Origin: Arthrobacter bambusae
GTDB lineage: Bacteria > Actinomycetota > Actinomycetes > Actinomycetales > Micrococcaceae
Direction: 5' to 3'
Length of the DNA: 64,000 nucleotides
Assembly (NCBI RefSeq): GCF_022606295.1
Contig: NZ_JAHHZS010000001.1
Location: 1-64,000 of the forward strand
Part shown: piece after piece, positions 1 through 6,051 of the stretch
Numbering within the stretch: the stretch's first letter is position 1
How the letters are laid out: each line of letters opens with the position of its first letter
Position numbers and translations under genes: made by a program
The notes under the pieces: generated by a model
Told to the model about the DNA's origin: nothing
What the model saw: only the letters and a program-made list of their open reading frames with translations
Databases searched by the model: none

Positions 1-369
1 GTTCGCGAGTCCGAGGAGCCGGGATCCTTTGGCGGGGGATTCCCGCCGGGCCAAAGCCACCTGGGCTGCGACGCCGCGTCCGCGTTCGTCGGCCGGGACA
101 CCGGCCGCGGCGTCGGCGCTGCGCTGGACGGCGTCGAACGCGACGGCGATCCTGGCCTGCGCGGCCGCTGCCGCGGACTTCAAGTCCTCCAGGGCACGCA
201 GCTGGTCGATAAGTTCGGCGCGGTCAACTGGTGCCGTGCCGTTCGGGAGGTCTGGCCGGAATGAGGTCACGGCATCGATCAAGTCCCGCACCCAGGCACC
301 CGACACCGGACCCGCGCTGCCCGCTGGCGCGCCGGTTCCGATCAGCTGCGTTCCCCGAATACCGGCCAT
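1..369 (-). CDS. DUF222/HNH endonuclease family protein, N-terminal part (runs off left edge)
   Basis: The minus strand is open from an ATG at 369 to the window edge (123 codons) without a stop. The N-terminus is Gly/Ala-rich and is followed by an Ala/Glu-rich helix containing RAELIDQLRALEDLKSAAAA and then VALARRESPAKGSRLLGLA. This is the typical start of the DUF222 domain found in actinobacterial '13E12 repeat' HNH endonucleases, which are abundant, multicopy proteins of unclear role. The HNH nuclease part would lie outside the window, so catalytic residues cannot be checked. The family call rests on the N-terminal pattern alone. Confidence 0.75.
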   Translation of the reverse strand, partial: MAGIRGTQLIGTGAPAGSAGPVSGAWVRDLIDAVTSFRPDLPNGTAPVDRAELIDQLRALEDLKSAAAAAQARIAVAFDAVQRSADAAAGVPADERGRGVAAQVALARRESPAKGSRLLGLAN

Positions 370-528
370 AAGAAAAGCATTCCAGAGGGGTACGACAGTA
401 ATGGGCTCAAAAAGGCCCTCCCGCGCCCAAAAACAGGAAAATTAGTAAAACTTTTTCGCCACCGCTGATGGACCACAGCCTTGCCGGTCTTCAAGGGGCC
501 CGCAGTCCCGCATGGTTACCCTGAAGGG

Positions 529-1185
529 GTGACTCGTACACGTCGGCTGAGCGTCGTCCTGATCTTGAACCTGGTGCTGGTGGCCGGGTTGGTAGTCGTG
601 GGGATCTCGGCGAATTCGTTGGGCGTGCTCGCGGAGGGCGCGGACTACCTGGCAGATGCTGCCGCTATCGGGGTGTCCTTGTTGGCCGTCCGGGTGTCGA
701 AGCTGCCGCCGACCCCCACGCGTCCACACGGGTACCCAATGGCCACCACGTGGGCCGCAGGGGTAAATGCCGGCTGGTTGCTCGTCTTGAGCATCGCGAT
801 TCTGGCGGGCGCCGCCGGACGGCTCATCACCGGCACCAGCGAGGTTCACGGACTGCCGGTGCTCATCGTCAGCGGGATTGCCGCCGTCGTGATGTTCGTC
901 GGCGCCCTTATCCTCGACGGTGACGACGGCGACGACGACGGCGGCGACAAAGCCGGCGCCGACCTGAACATGCGTGCCGTCCTTCTTGATACCGCCGGCG
1001 ACGCCGCGGCTGCGGCCGGGGTGGCACTGGCCGGTGCCGTCATCTACGTGACGCAGGGCCTTTATTGGCTTGATCCTGTTGTCGCGGCGATCATTGCCCT
1101 TGTGGTGGGATATCACGCGGTCCGTTTGCTGATCGAAATCTTCGGGGCACTGAGGGCGCATCGACGCAGTGGCTCGCGGCCATGA
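529..1185 (+). CDS. CDF-type cation transporter with Asp-only metal motifs
   Basis: A 218-aa membrane protein with about six TM segments, matching the transmembrane half of cation diffusion facilitators, which export divalent metals against protons. The TM2 motif is GADYLADAA (DxxxD) and the TM5 motif is DTAGD (DxxxD). Zn2+-type CDFs usually carry His at the first position, and all-Asp sites are associated with Mn/Fe-type members, so a Zn2+ role is less likely. The TM4-TM5 loop is Asp-rich (DGDDGDDDGGD) instead of His-rich. The usual cytosolic C-terminal domain is absent. I chose the GTG at 529 because the hydrophobic part begins directly after it; an upstream in-frame TTG at 481 is possible. 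The next gene overlaps it by ATGA. Confidence 0.7.
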   Translation: MTRTRRLSVVLILNLVLVAGLVVVGISANSLGVLAEGADYLADAAAIGVSLLAVRVSKLPPTPTRPHGYPMATTWAAGVNAGWLLVLSIAILAGAAGRLITGTSEVHGLPVLIVSGIAAVVMFVGALILDGDDGDDDGGDKAGADLNMRAVLLDTAGDAAAAAGVALAGAVIYVTQGLYWLDPVVAAIIALVVGYHAVRLLIEIFGALRAHRRSGSRP

Positions 1186-1856
1186 GCGCCCCGGCGATGC
1201 GCGGGACCGAACGGGTGTTGCGGATAGTCCTCGCGATTGCGATCGTCGGCGGACCCTTGGGCTACCTCGTTGGCGGGCTGCTAGCCCCGGCCATCCACAC
1301 TTCCGGAGCCTCAACTATTGACGCGAATGCGGCGGCTGATCCGGTCACGAACGCCGTGCACGTGGCAGCGTTCGTGATCGCCTCGTTCCTGCTCCCCGTT
1401 GGAGCCGCCGGCCTCGCCTACCTCTGTTACCGTCGCATGCCGTGGCTCGCCACGATCGGTGGTCTGCTGGGCGCGGTGGGCTGGCTGCCCTTCTCTGCCT
1501 TGGCCGCCTTGGATGATCTCGCGAGCACCATGGCTCAGCGTCGGGACCGCGGTTCTTATGCGGCGTTGCTGGATCAGTTCACCAATGACACGGTCATGAA
1601 CACGTATCTGGTGGTCTACGTTGTTTGCCACTTGGTTGCCTACGTGCTGTTCGGAATCGGGTTGTACCGGGCCGGGGCCATCCCGCTTTGGGCGGCTTGC
1701 GCGATGATCGCCAGCAGCCCCCTGACGGTCGTCGCGTTCGCTTTCCACGACGGCGGCCGCACCGCCGTCGGCGTTGTTGCGCTGGCCTTGTTGCTGATCG
1801 GCGGCCTGCCGGCAGCTCAGGCCATGGTCACAGCCCGACGCCGGACCCTCCCGTGA
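1182..1856 (+). CDS. Multi-pass membrane protein, unknown function
   Basis: A 224-aa protein with about six predicted membrane helices; the first is near residues 14-34 and the last near 195-215. It has a conserved-looking loop with LDDLASTMAQRRDRGSY. Its ATG overlaps the stop of the CDF gene (ATGA), so the two are probably translated together. The general pattern resembles DUF4386-like actinobacterial membrane proteins, but I do not recognise the family with certainty. No catalytic motif is visible. Confidence 0.65.
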   Translation: MSAPAMRGTERVLRIVLAIAIVGGPLGYLVGGLLAPAIHTSGASTIDANAAADPVTNAVHVAAFVIASFLLPVGAAGLAYLCYRRMPWLATIGGLLGAVGWLPFSALAALDDLASTMAQRRDRGSYAALLDQFTNDTVMNTYLVVYVVCHLVAYVLFGIGLYRAGAIPLWAACAMIASSPLTVVAFAFHDGGRTAVGVVALALLLIGGLPAAQAMVTARRRTLP

Positions 1857-1888
1857 CAGGGCCGCGTGCTCAACCTGCGGCCGGTACC

Positions 1889-2404
1889 TCAGTCCGCCGG
1901 CTGAGCCTCGGCCGAGGACTCTTGACTTCGTGCCTTGTGGAGCCGGTATTCGCGGGCGGTGATCCAGACGATGAAAATATCGAAGGCGGTCAGGAGGACA
2001 AGGCCCCAGGAGAAGGCCACGGCGATCCGGTAGCCCTGGTAAAGGATAAAGACCAGCAGGAACGCGATCATCCACGGGTAGGCCCAGAGCTTGTCCTTCA
2101 GGACGGCCCAGACCAGGACGATTTTTACCAGGCCATGGAGCAGCAGGTAGATCGCGCCGAACACTGATGCCGATACCGAGAGGTTCGAGCTCATGTGCAC
2201 CAAGCTGTTCGCCACGAAGTCGTGGGGATCCTGGGCGAGTTCATGCTGGGTGAGGAACCTGACCAGATCACCGATTTGTTTGGGCGTCACCAGCAAAAGA
2301 AGGACGCCGCCGATCAGTTCCAGAACACCGTCCAGGCCCTTCAGGACGAGGCTCACTCGAAATGTCCGGTCGAGCAGGGTTGTTTGAGCCGATTGCGTTG
2401 TCAT
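1889..2404 (-). CDS. DUF2127 family membrane protein
   Basis: A 171-aa protein with about four TM helices. The opening LLDRTFRVSLVLKGLDGVLE, the following hydrophobic GGVLLLLVTP and the central HGLVKIVLVWAVLKDKLWAYP are characteristic of the DUF2127 family, whose function is unknown. The ATG at 2404 is preferred over the longer reading from 2434 because GAAGGGAAG sits just upstream. It is transcribed towards the preceding plus-strand gene, with the stop codons 32 nt apart, and is divergent from the ABC exporter on its other side. Confidence 0.8.
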   Translation of the reverse strand: MTTQSAQTTLLDRTFRVSLVLKGLDGVLELIGGVLLLLVTPKQIGDLVRFLTQHELAQDPHDFVANSLVHMSSNLSVSASVFGAIYLLLHGLVKIVLVWAVLKDKLWAYPWMIAFLLVFILYQGYRIAVAFSWGLVLLTAFDIFIVWITAREYRLHKARSQESSAEAQPAD

Positions 2405-2442
2405 GACACTTCCCTTCGGTACCTCAAGATACATTCTTTCCT

Positions 2443-3372
2443 ATGTCCCTCTCCTCTGAGCCCGCACGAGGTTTCGCCATTGAAACACAAGGCCTGAGCA
2501 AGCGCTTTGGCAGCCAAACCGCCGTCGAGGGCCTCACCATGCGTGTGCCGGCGGGAGCCATTGCGGGTTTCATCGGTCCCAACGGGGCAGGCAAGACGAC
2601 TACCATCCGCCTGCTCCTCGGGCTGGTGCGGCCGGACGCAGGCAGCGCCACGGTTTTGGGCCACTCACTCGCGGAACCCGAGCGCTACCTGCCGCGCGTC
2701 GGAGCGCTGGTCGAAGCGCCGGCGTTCTATCCGGGCCTTTCAGGGCAGACCAACTTGGAGGTGCTTGCCCGCCTTGGAGGCCATCCCGGATCCCTCGTGG
2801 CCGAACTGCTGGAGGTGGTGGGACTCTCCGATCGGGCGCGAGACCGGGTCGGGACGTATTCGCTGGGTATGAAGCAGCGCCTTGGAGTGGCGATGGCCCT
2901 GCTGCCCGATCCGGAGCTGCTCATTCTCGACGAGCCAGCCAATGGCCTTGATCCCCTCGGCATCATCGAAATGCGCGAGATGCTGCGCCGCTTGGCCGGC
3001 CAAGGGAAGACCATCCTGCTCAGCAGTCACTTGCTTGGCGAATTGGAACAGCTCGCTGACTGGCTGATTATGCTCAATCAAGGGAAGGTCCTGTTCTGCG
3101 GGCCGGCGCGGGAGCTGTTGGCTCAACGCGTCGAAGTAGTTGTCGAATCCCAGGACGCGATCCAGCTGGATGTGGTGGCCCGGATTGCGGGCGACGCCGG
3201 TCATGCGGTCACGAGGGAGGACGGAGTCTTGCGCATCGCTTGTCCTGCCGGTTTTGCCGAGACCTTGAACCGGATGGCCGGGGAAACCGGCGCGCCGGAC
3301 CTGACCCTCCGGATACGGGAAGCCAGCCTCGAGCAGCTGTTCCTGGCTTTGATAAAGGGAGACCACCCATGA
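2443..3372 (+). CDS. ABC-2 type exporter, ATP-binding subunit
   Basis: A 309-aa ATPase of the DrrA/CcmA-like group that energises a two-gene exporter. Visible motifs are Walker A GPNGAGKTT (about residues 46-54), signature YSLGMKQRLG, Walker B LLILDEPANGLDP, and a switch His in LLSSHLLGELEQL. The C-terminal ~90 residues form the accessory domain usual for this group. Its TGA overlaps the ATG of the permease gene (ATGA), so the two form one operon. The substrate cannot be told from sequence; relatives export drugs, lipids or peptides. No strong Shine-Dalgarno is visible before the ATG. Confidence 0.9.
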   Translation: MSLSSEPARGFAIETQGLSKRFGSQTAVEGLTMRVPAGAIAGFIGPNGAGKTTTIRLLLGLVRPDAGSATVLGHSLAEPERYLPRVGALVEAPAFYPGLSGQTNLEVLARLGGHPGSLVAELLEVVGLSDRARDRVGTYSLGMKQRLGVAMALLPDPELLILDEPANGLDPLGIIEMREMLRRLAGQGKTILLSSHLLGELEQLADWLIMLNQGKVLFCGPARELLAQRVEVVVESQDAIQLDVVARIAGDAGHAVTREDGVLRIACPAGFAETLNRMAGETGAPDLTLRIREASLEQLFLALIKGDHP

Positions 3373-4178
3373 TTTCCGTGATCCGTGCGTTCCGCAGCGA
3401 AGTGCCCAAGTTCCGCCGTTGGAGTGTTTTGGCGGTCGCGGGAGCCATGCTGGTGGTGAGCACCTTTATCGCTTATCTGACGTTCCACCAGATCGCATCC
3501 GGAGCCACGGGGCGCGAGATGGCAGGCCTGATTACCGCGTTCCCCACACCCCAGGGATTGGTCTCGATCATTGGCCAGGCCCGATCCTTGATCATTGCCA
3601 TCGCGCTGGTGATGGTGACAGCCAATCTCGCCGCGGAATGGTCCCAAGGGACGCTGCGCAACTTGTTGGTCTGTGAGCCGCGGCGGCTGCGGTGGTTGGC
3701 GGGCAAGATGCTGGCACTAGTGCTTTTCGTGCTGCTCTCGATGCTGCTCACCCTGCTCATCAGCGGCACATTCATCCTCGTGGTTGCCCAAGGCCAAGGG
3801 ATTCAGACGGCTGCCTGGACCTCTCCGGAGGGTCTGCGGGTCTTCCTGGCGTTCTTGGGCAATGAGGTGCTGTGCCTCGTCGGGGTGAGTGCCCTGGGCA
3901 TGCTCATCGCCATACTCACCCGTTCGGTCGCGGCCGGCGTCGGAATCGCCTTGGCCTACATCCTGGTGGTCGAAGGCATCATCGCGGTGGTATTGCCGCA
4001 GGTCACCCAGTGGTTCCCGGGCCGGGTGTTCAACACCATTGTGGGGACCGCTGTGCCCCTGGTTGGCCCGGAACCGCCCCAGGGCTACCCGGCGGCCCTG
4101 GGCGCAGCACTCTTGTGGATTGCCGTCTTCGTTGTGGTGAGCGCCGTCGTCTTCCCACGCCAGGACGTCAAAGCGTGA
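3369..4178 (+). CDS. ABC-2 type exporter, permease subunit
   Basis: A 269-aa integral membrane protein with about six TM helices and the ABC-2 layout. The N-terminus MISVIRAFRSEVPKFRRW is followed by TM1, and the EWSQGTLRNLLVCEPRRLRW stretch is the conserved cytosolic segment after TM2. The start at 3369 overlaps the ATPase stop; a longer in-frame reading from 3240 lies inside the ATPase gene and is rejected. It forms the pore of the exporter with the ATPase encoded just upstream. Confidence 0.88.
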   Translation: MISVIRAFRSEVPKFRRWSVLAVAGAMLVVSTFIAYLTFHQIASGATGREMAGLITAFPTPQGLVSIIGQARSLIIAIALVMVTANLAAEWSQGTLRNLLVCEPRRLRWLAGKMLALVLFVLLSMLLTLLISGTFILVVAQGQGIQTAAWTSPEGLRVFLAFLGNEVLCLVGVSALGMLIAILTRSVAAGVGIALAYILVVEGIIAVVLPQVTQWFPGRVFNTIVGTAVPLVGPEPPQGYPAALGAALLWIAVFVVVSAVVFPRQDVKA

Positions 4179-4707
4179 CGGATCGAGCGCGAGGCGAGGC
4201 TTCCGGCGTCGTCGGCAACGAGCGCCTCACCGCACTGACAGGTGCGGTGGTGCTGGTGCTGTCGGTGGCGGAGATCGCTACCGTTCCGACCCTGGGCAGC
4301 CTGATGGTGGCCCACTTCTTCGTTGGCGTGCTCCTGGCGGGCCCGGTGGTGGCCAAGACGGCCAGCACCGGCTGGCGGTTCATTCGCTACTACTCGCGGG
4401 ATCCCGCCTACCGCCGCAAGGGGCCGCCCCGGCCGCTTCTGCGAGTGATCGCTCCGCTGCTCGTCGCGTCGACGACTGGCGCCCCACCCCTCTGCAGAAG
4501 CGCGGGAAACCCGAGCGGTTGCGATGCCGGATACGCCTGGCGGCCAACATTACGGCGCTTGCGCTGGCTGGGATCCCTGCCGTGCTGCTTCTGCCGACAG
4601 CCCCATCATGGGAAGGGTGGCGCGGTCAGGCCGTGACCGGGCCCGGGGTCCTCGCCGTCGTAGTGGGCATTGTGACCGCGGTTGCGGTGTTGCTCAAGCG
4701 CCGCTGA
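4175..4707 (+). pseudogene. Frameshifted membrane protein gene following the ABC exporter
   Basis: A GTG at 4175 overlaps the permease stop (GTGA) and starts a frame with two clear hydrophobic segments, GNERLTALTGAVVLVLSVAE and HFFVGVLLAGPVVAKTASTG, then FIRYYSRDPAYRRKGPPRP. This resembles cytochrome b561/ferric-reductase-like actinobacterial membrane proteins. After LLRVIAPLLVAS (about 4472) the frame becomes non-membrane-like and stops at 4636. A neighbouring frame then carries a plausible tail, AANITALALAGIPAVLLLP, plus a last TM ending in LLKRR at 4707. The simplest reading is a gene broken by an internal deletion and frameshift near 4470-4490. The alternative is two short separate genes. 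Confidence 0.55.
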
Positions 4708-4709
4708 AC

Positions 4710-5159
4710 TCAGATATCGCTGAGCCCGACCCCTGAGTCATCGAGGCAAGGCGAGCGTTTTCCGGCCGGGGCGCCGATGGATCTGCGGCAGACGCAGGGG
4801 TGTCCCGGGACTGCCGGCATCGATAGCCAGATGAACCGTTGCATTTTGTTGTAGTTGCCGAAGTGCAAAACCGCACCGTCCAGCTTCGGCGCGAGATTAT
4901 GGCTCACACTCAGGGCTATTTCGGTTTCGAAACCCGGAGCGGGCCCTTCCGCAAGGAGGCAACGAAGGTATTTTTTGGGCTCAGTACGGGAGAAGTAGAG
5001 GCCTTGTTTGCGGCAGCCAGCAGAACCCTGGTAGCAGTGCAGGGTTCCACCGAACACGTCGATCATGTGCACTGCTTCCGCCGTCACCGTGAAGCTGCCG
5101 TGGCCCGGGATCTGAACCCCGACGCCGGTGAGGCTCGCCATTGCGGGTGGGCGGCTCAC
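4710..5159 (-). CDS. Hypothetical Cys-containing protein coupled to ArsR regulator
   Basis: A 149-aa ORF whose ATG overlaps the stop of the upstream ArsR gene (ATGA on the minus strand). Third codon positions are strongly G/C in the first half, as expected for real coding DNA here. It has no TM segment. It contains several Cys and His residues (TLHCYQGSAGCRKQG, YLRCLL, PGHPCVCRR) that could bind metal. I recognise no family. Metal-sensing ArsR genes are often coupled to a metal-handling gene, so a metal-related role is an inference. The C-terminal 30 residues look less gene-like and may reflect decay. Confidence 0.45.
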   Translation of the reverse strand: MSRPPAMASLTGVGVQIPGHGSFTVTAEAVHMIDVFGGTLHCYQGSAGCRKQGLYFSRTEPKKYLRCLLAEGPAPGFETEIALSVSHNLAPKLDGAVLHFGNYNKMQRFIWLSMPAVPGHPCVCRRSIGAPAGKRSPCLDDSGVGLSDI

Positions 5160-5521
5160 ACCTCGTCCAAGACGTCGGCGTGGTGGTGGCGCGGGGTTCC
5201 GTCGAGGGAGTGCTCGGCCTGGAAGATCGCGTCGGTGACGAGCTGGCGGACGTGCTCGTTCGCGAGGCGGTAGTACACGCGGGTTCCGGCTTGCCTCGTG
5301 GTGACCACGCGGCCGAGGCGTAATTTGGCCAGATGCTGGGATACGGCCGCCTGGGATTTGTGGACCAGCTCGGCCAGCTGGTTGACGGGCATCTCACCGT
5401 CGCGCAGCGCAAGAATGATGCGGACCCGGGTGGCGTCGGCGAGCATCGCAAAGACCTCGACGGCTAACTCGACGTACTGGCTGTCCGGCTCCCGGCCGCA
5501 CACGGCGTTATCTGCATCCAT
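5156..5521 (-). CDS. ArsR/SmtB-family metal-responsive repressor
   Basis: A 121-aa winged-helix protein. The ArsR core is clear: FAMLADATRVRIILALRDGE, helix-turn-helix NQLAELVHKSQAAVSQHLAKL, then wing TTRQAGTRVYYRL. The alpha-3 ELCVCD site is absent. Possible ligands are instead in the last helix and tail, with AEHSLDGTPRHHHAD and an N-terminal Cys (AVCGREP), a layout closer to Ni/Co- or Zn-type sensors that bind through alpha-5. It is divergent from the M-box/Nramp unit; its ATG is only 8 nt from that unit's predicted -35 box, so it probably represses its own promoter and may affect the divergent one. Confidence 0.88.
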   Translation of the reverse strand: MDADNAVCGREPDSQYVELAVEVFAMLADATRVRIILALRDGEMPVNQLAELVHKSQAAVSQHLAKLRLGRVVTTRQAGTRVYYRLANEHVRQLVTDAIFQAEHSLDGTPRHHHADVLDEV

Positions 5522-5528
5522 GCTTATA

Positions 5529-5558
5529 TTGTTTCATACGGATAAAATGAGGTATACA
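5529..5558 (+). promoter_or_regulatory. Predicted sigma70-type promoter for M-box/Nramp unit, overlapping ArsR control region
   Basis: TTGTTT (5529-5534) and TATACA (5553-5558) are 18 nt apart, in the only A+T-rich stretch of the region. Transcription would begin about 15 nt before the M-box. The spacer holds a weak inverted repeat, TCAT-N9-ATGA (5534-5550), that could be an ArsR site. Promoter position is inferred from hexamers only. Confidence 0.5.
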
Positions 5559-5573
5559 TATTGAGCAAGGTGC

Positions 5574-5738
5574 CGTTCGTTAGCTGAGGCTCCTTCGCGG
5601 AAACATGCCAGCGACCCCCAACGTCGAGAGACGCCCCGGGTCAGGACAGGCCGCCCCGGCATTAAGGGGTGGCCCCGATTGGCTCCTGGACACAGTCCGG
5701 GTTCACGCCGCGAAGTGCCAAAGGTCTTACGAGGAGGG
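5574..5738 (+). ncRNA. M-box (ykoK leader) Mg2+ riboswitch
   Basis: Several conserved M-box blocks occur in the right order. GTTAGCTGAGGCTCC (5579-5593) matches the start (GUUAGGUGAGGCUCC in the Bacillus ykoK leader). ACATGCCAGCGACCCCCAA follows, then GAGAGACGCC. The closing part is GAAGTGCCAAAGGTCTTACGA, matching the conserved GUGCUAAAGCUCUACGA. The two ends can pair (TTCGTTAG with CTTACGAG, one mismatch) to form P1. M-boxes fold on Mg2+ and switch off Mg2+ uptake genes. It lies about 310 nt upstream of an Nramp-related transporter with Mg2+-type substitutions. Boundaries are approximate. Confidence 0.85.
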
Positions 5739-5808
5739 GCATGTGCAGGCTCCAATGCCTGCCCTCCCCGCGGCGCGTCCAACGGCAGCAGGAGGTGACG
5801 GTTCCATC

Positions 5809-5871
5809 ATGAACGATGGTCATAAACCCAGTCTCCCGTCCCGTTTTCCGGACTTCGTTTCAGCTTCCTGA
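5809..5871 (+). CDS. Short upstream ORF (20 aa) in the Mg2+ transporter leader
   Basis: It reads MNDGHKPSLPSRFPDFVSAS and stops. A near-perfect Shine-Dalgarno AGGAGGTGA (5790-5798) stands 10 nt before the ATG, far stronger than the site of the transporter itself. The stop codon (5869-5871) lies inside a hairpin with arms GTTTCAG and CTGAAAC (5857-5874), so translation to the end would melt it. It contains three prolines and two acidic residues. In other bacteria, Pro/Asp-containing leader peptides sense low Mg2+ through stalled or unstable ribosomes; that role here is inference. It might also be a fortuitous ORF. Confidence 0.45.
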   Translation: MNDGHKPSLPSRFPDFVSAS

Positions 5872-5932
5872 AACCCTGCGCTGACTCATTCCCCCACGCC
5901 GGAGCCTGACCCAGCCGGAGCCTGATCCACAC

Positions 5933-5956
5933 GGCACGCAACGTGCCCCCTTTACT
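5933..5956 (+). terminator. Weak terminator-like hairpin in leader
   Basis: GGCACG (5933-5938), loop CAA, CGTGCC (5942-5947), then CCCTTTACTT. The stem is six pairs with a poor T-tract. It could be part of the expression platform between the M-box and the transporter gene. Just upstream is a tandem repeat of GCCGGAGCCTGAYCCA (5898-5929). Confidence 0.3.
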
Positions 5957-6051
5957 TAGCAACGCCCACCCACGCCCGCCGCGCCCTTTGGTCCGGTGAG
6001 GCTTATCCACGACTTTTTTGTGCCCGGTTCCGGGCAGAAAGCCGGTGCATC

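Noticed and set aside
442-1314. A 290-codon minus-strand frame opposite the CDF gene
   Set aside because: Composition is that of an antisense shadow; the plus frame has clear TM helices and metal motifs.
5605-5871. An 88-codon ORF covering the M-box
   Set aside because: Its body follows RNA-conserved M-box blocks rather than protein constraints; only the last 20 codons (from 5809) have a ribosome site.
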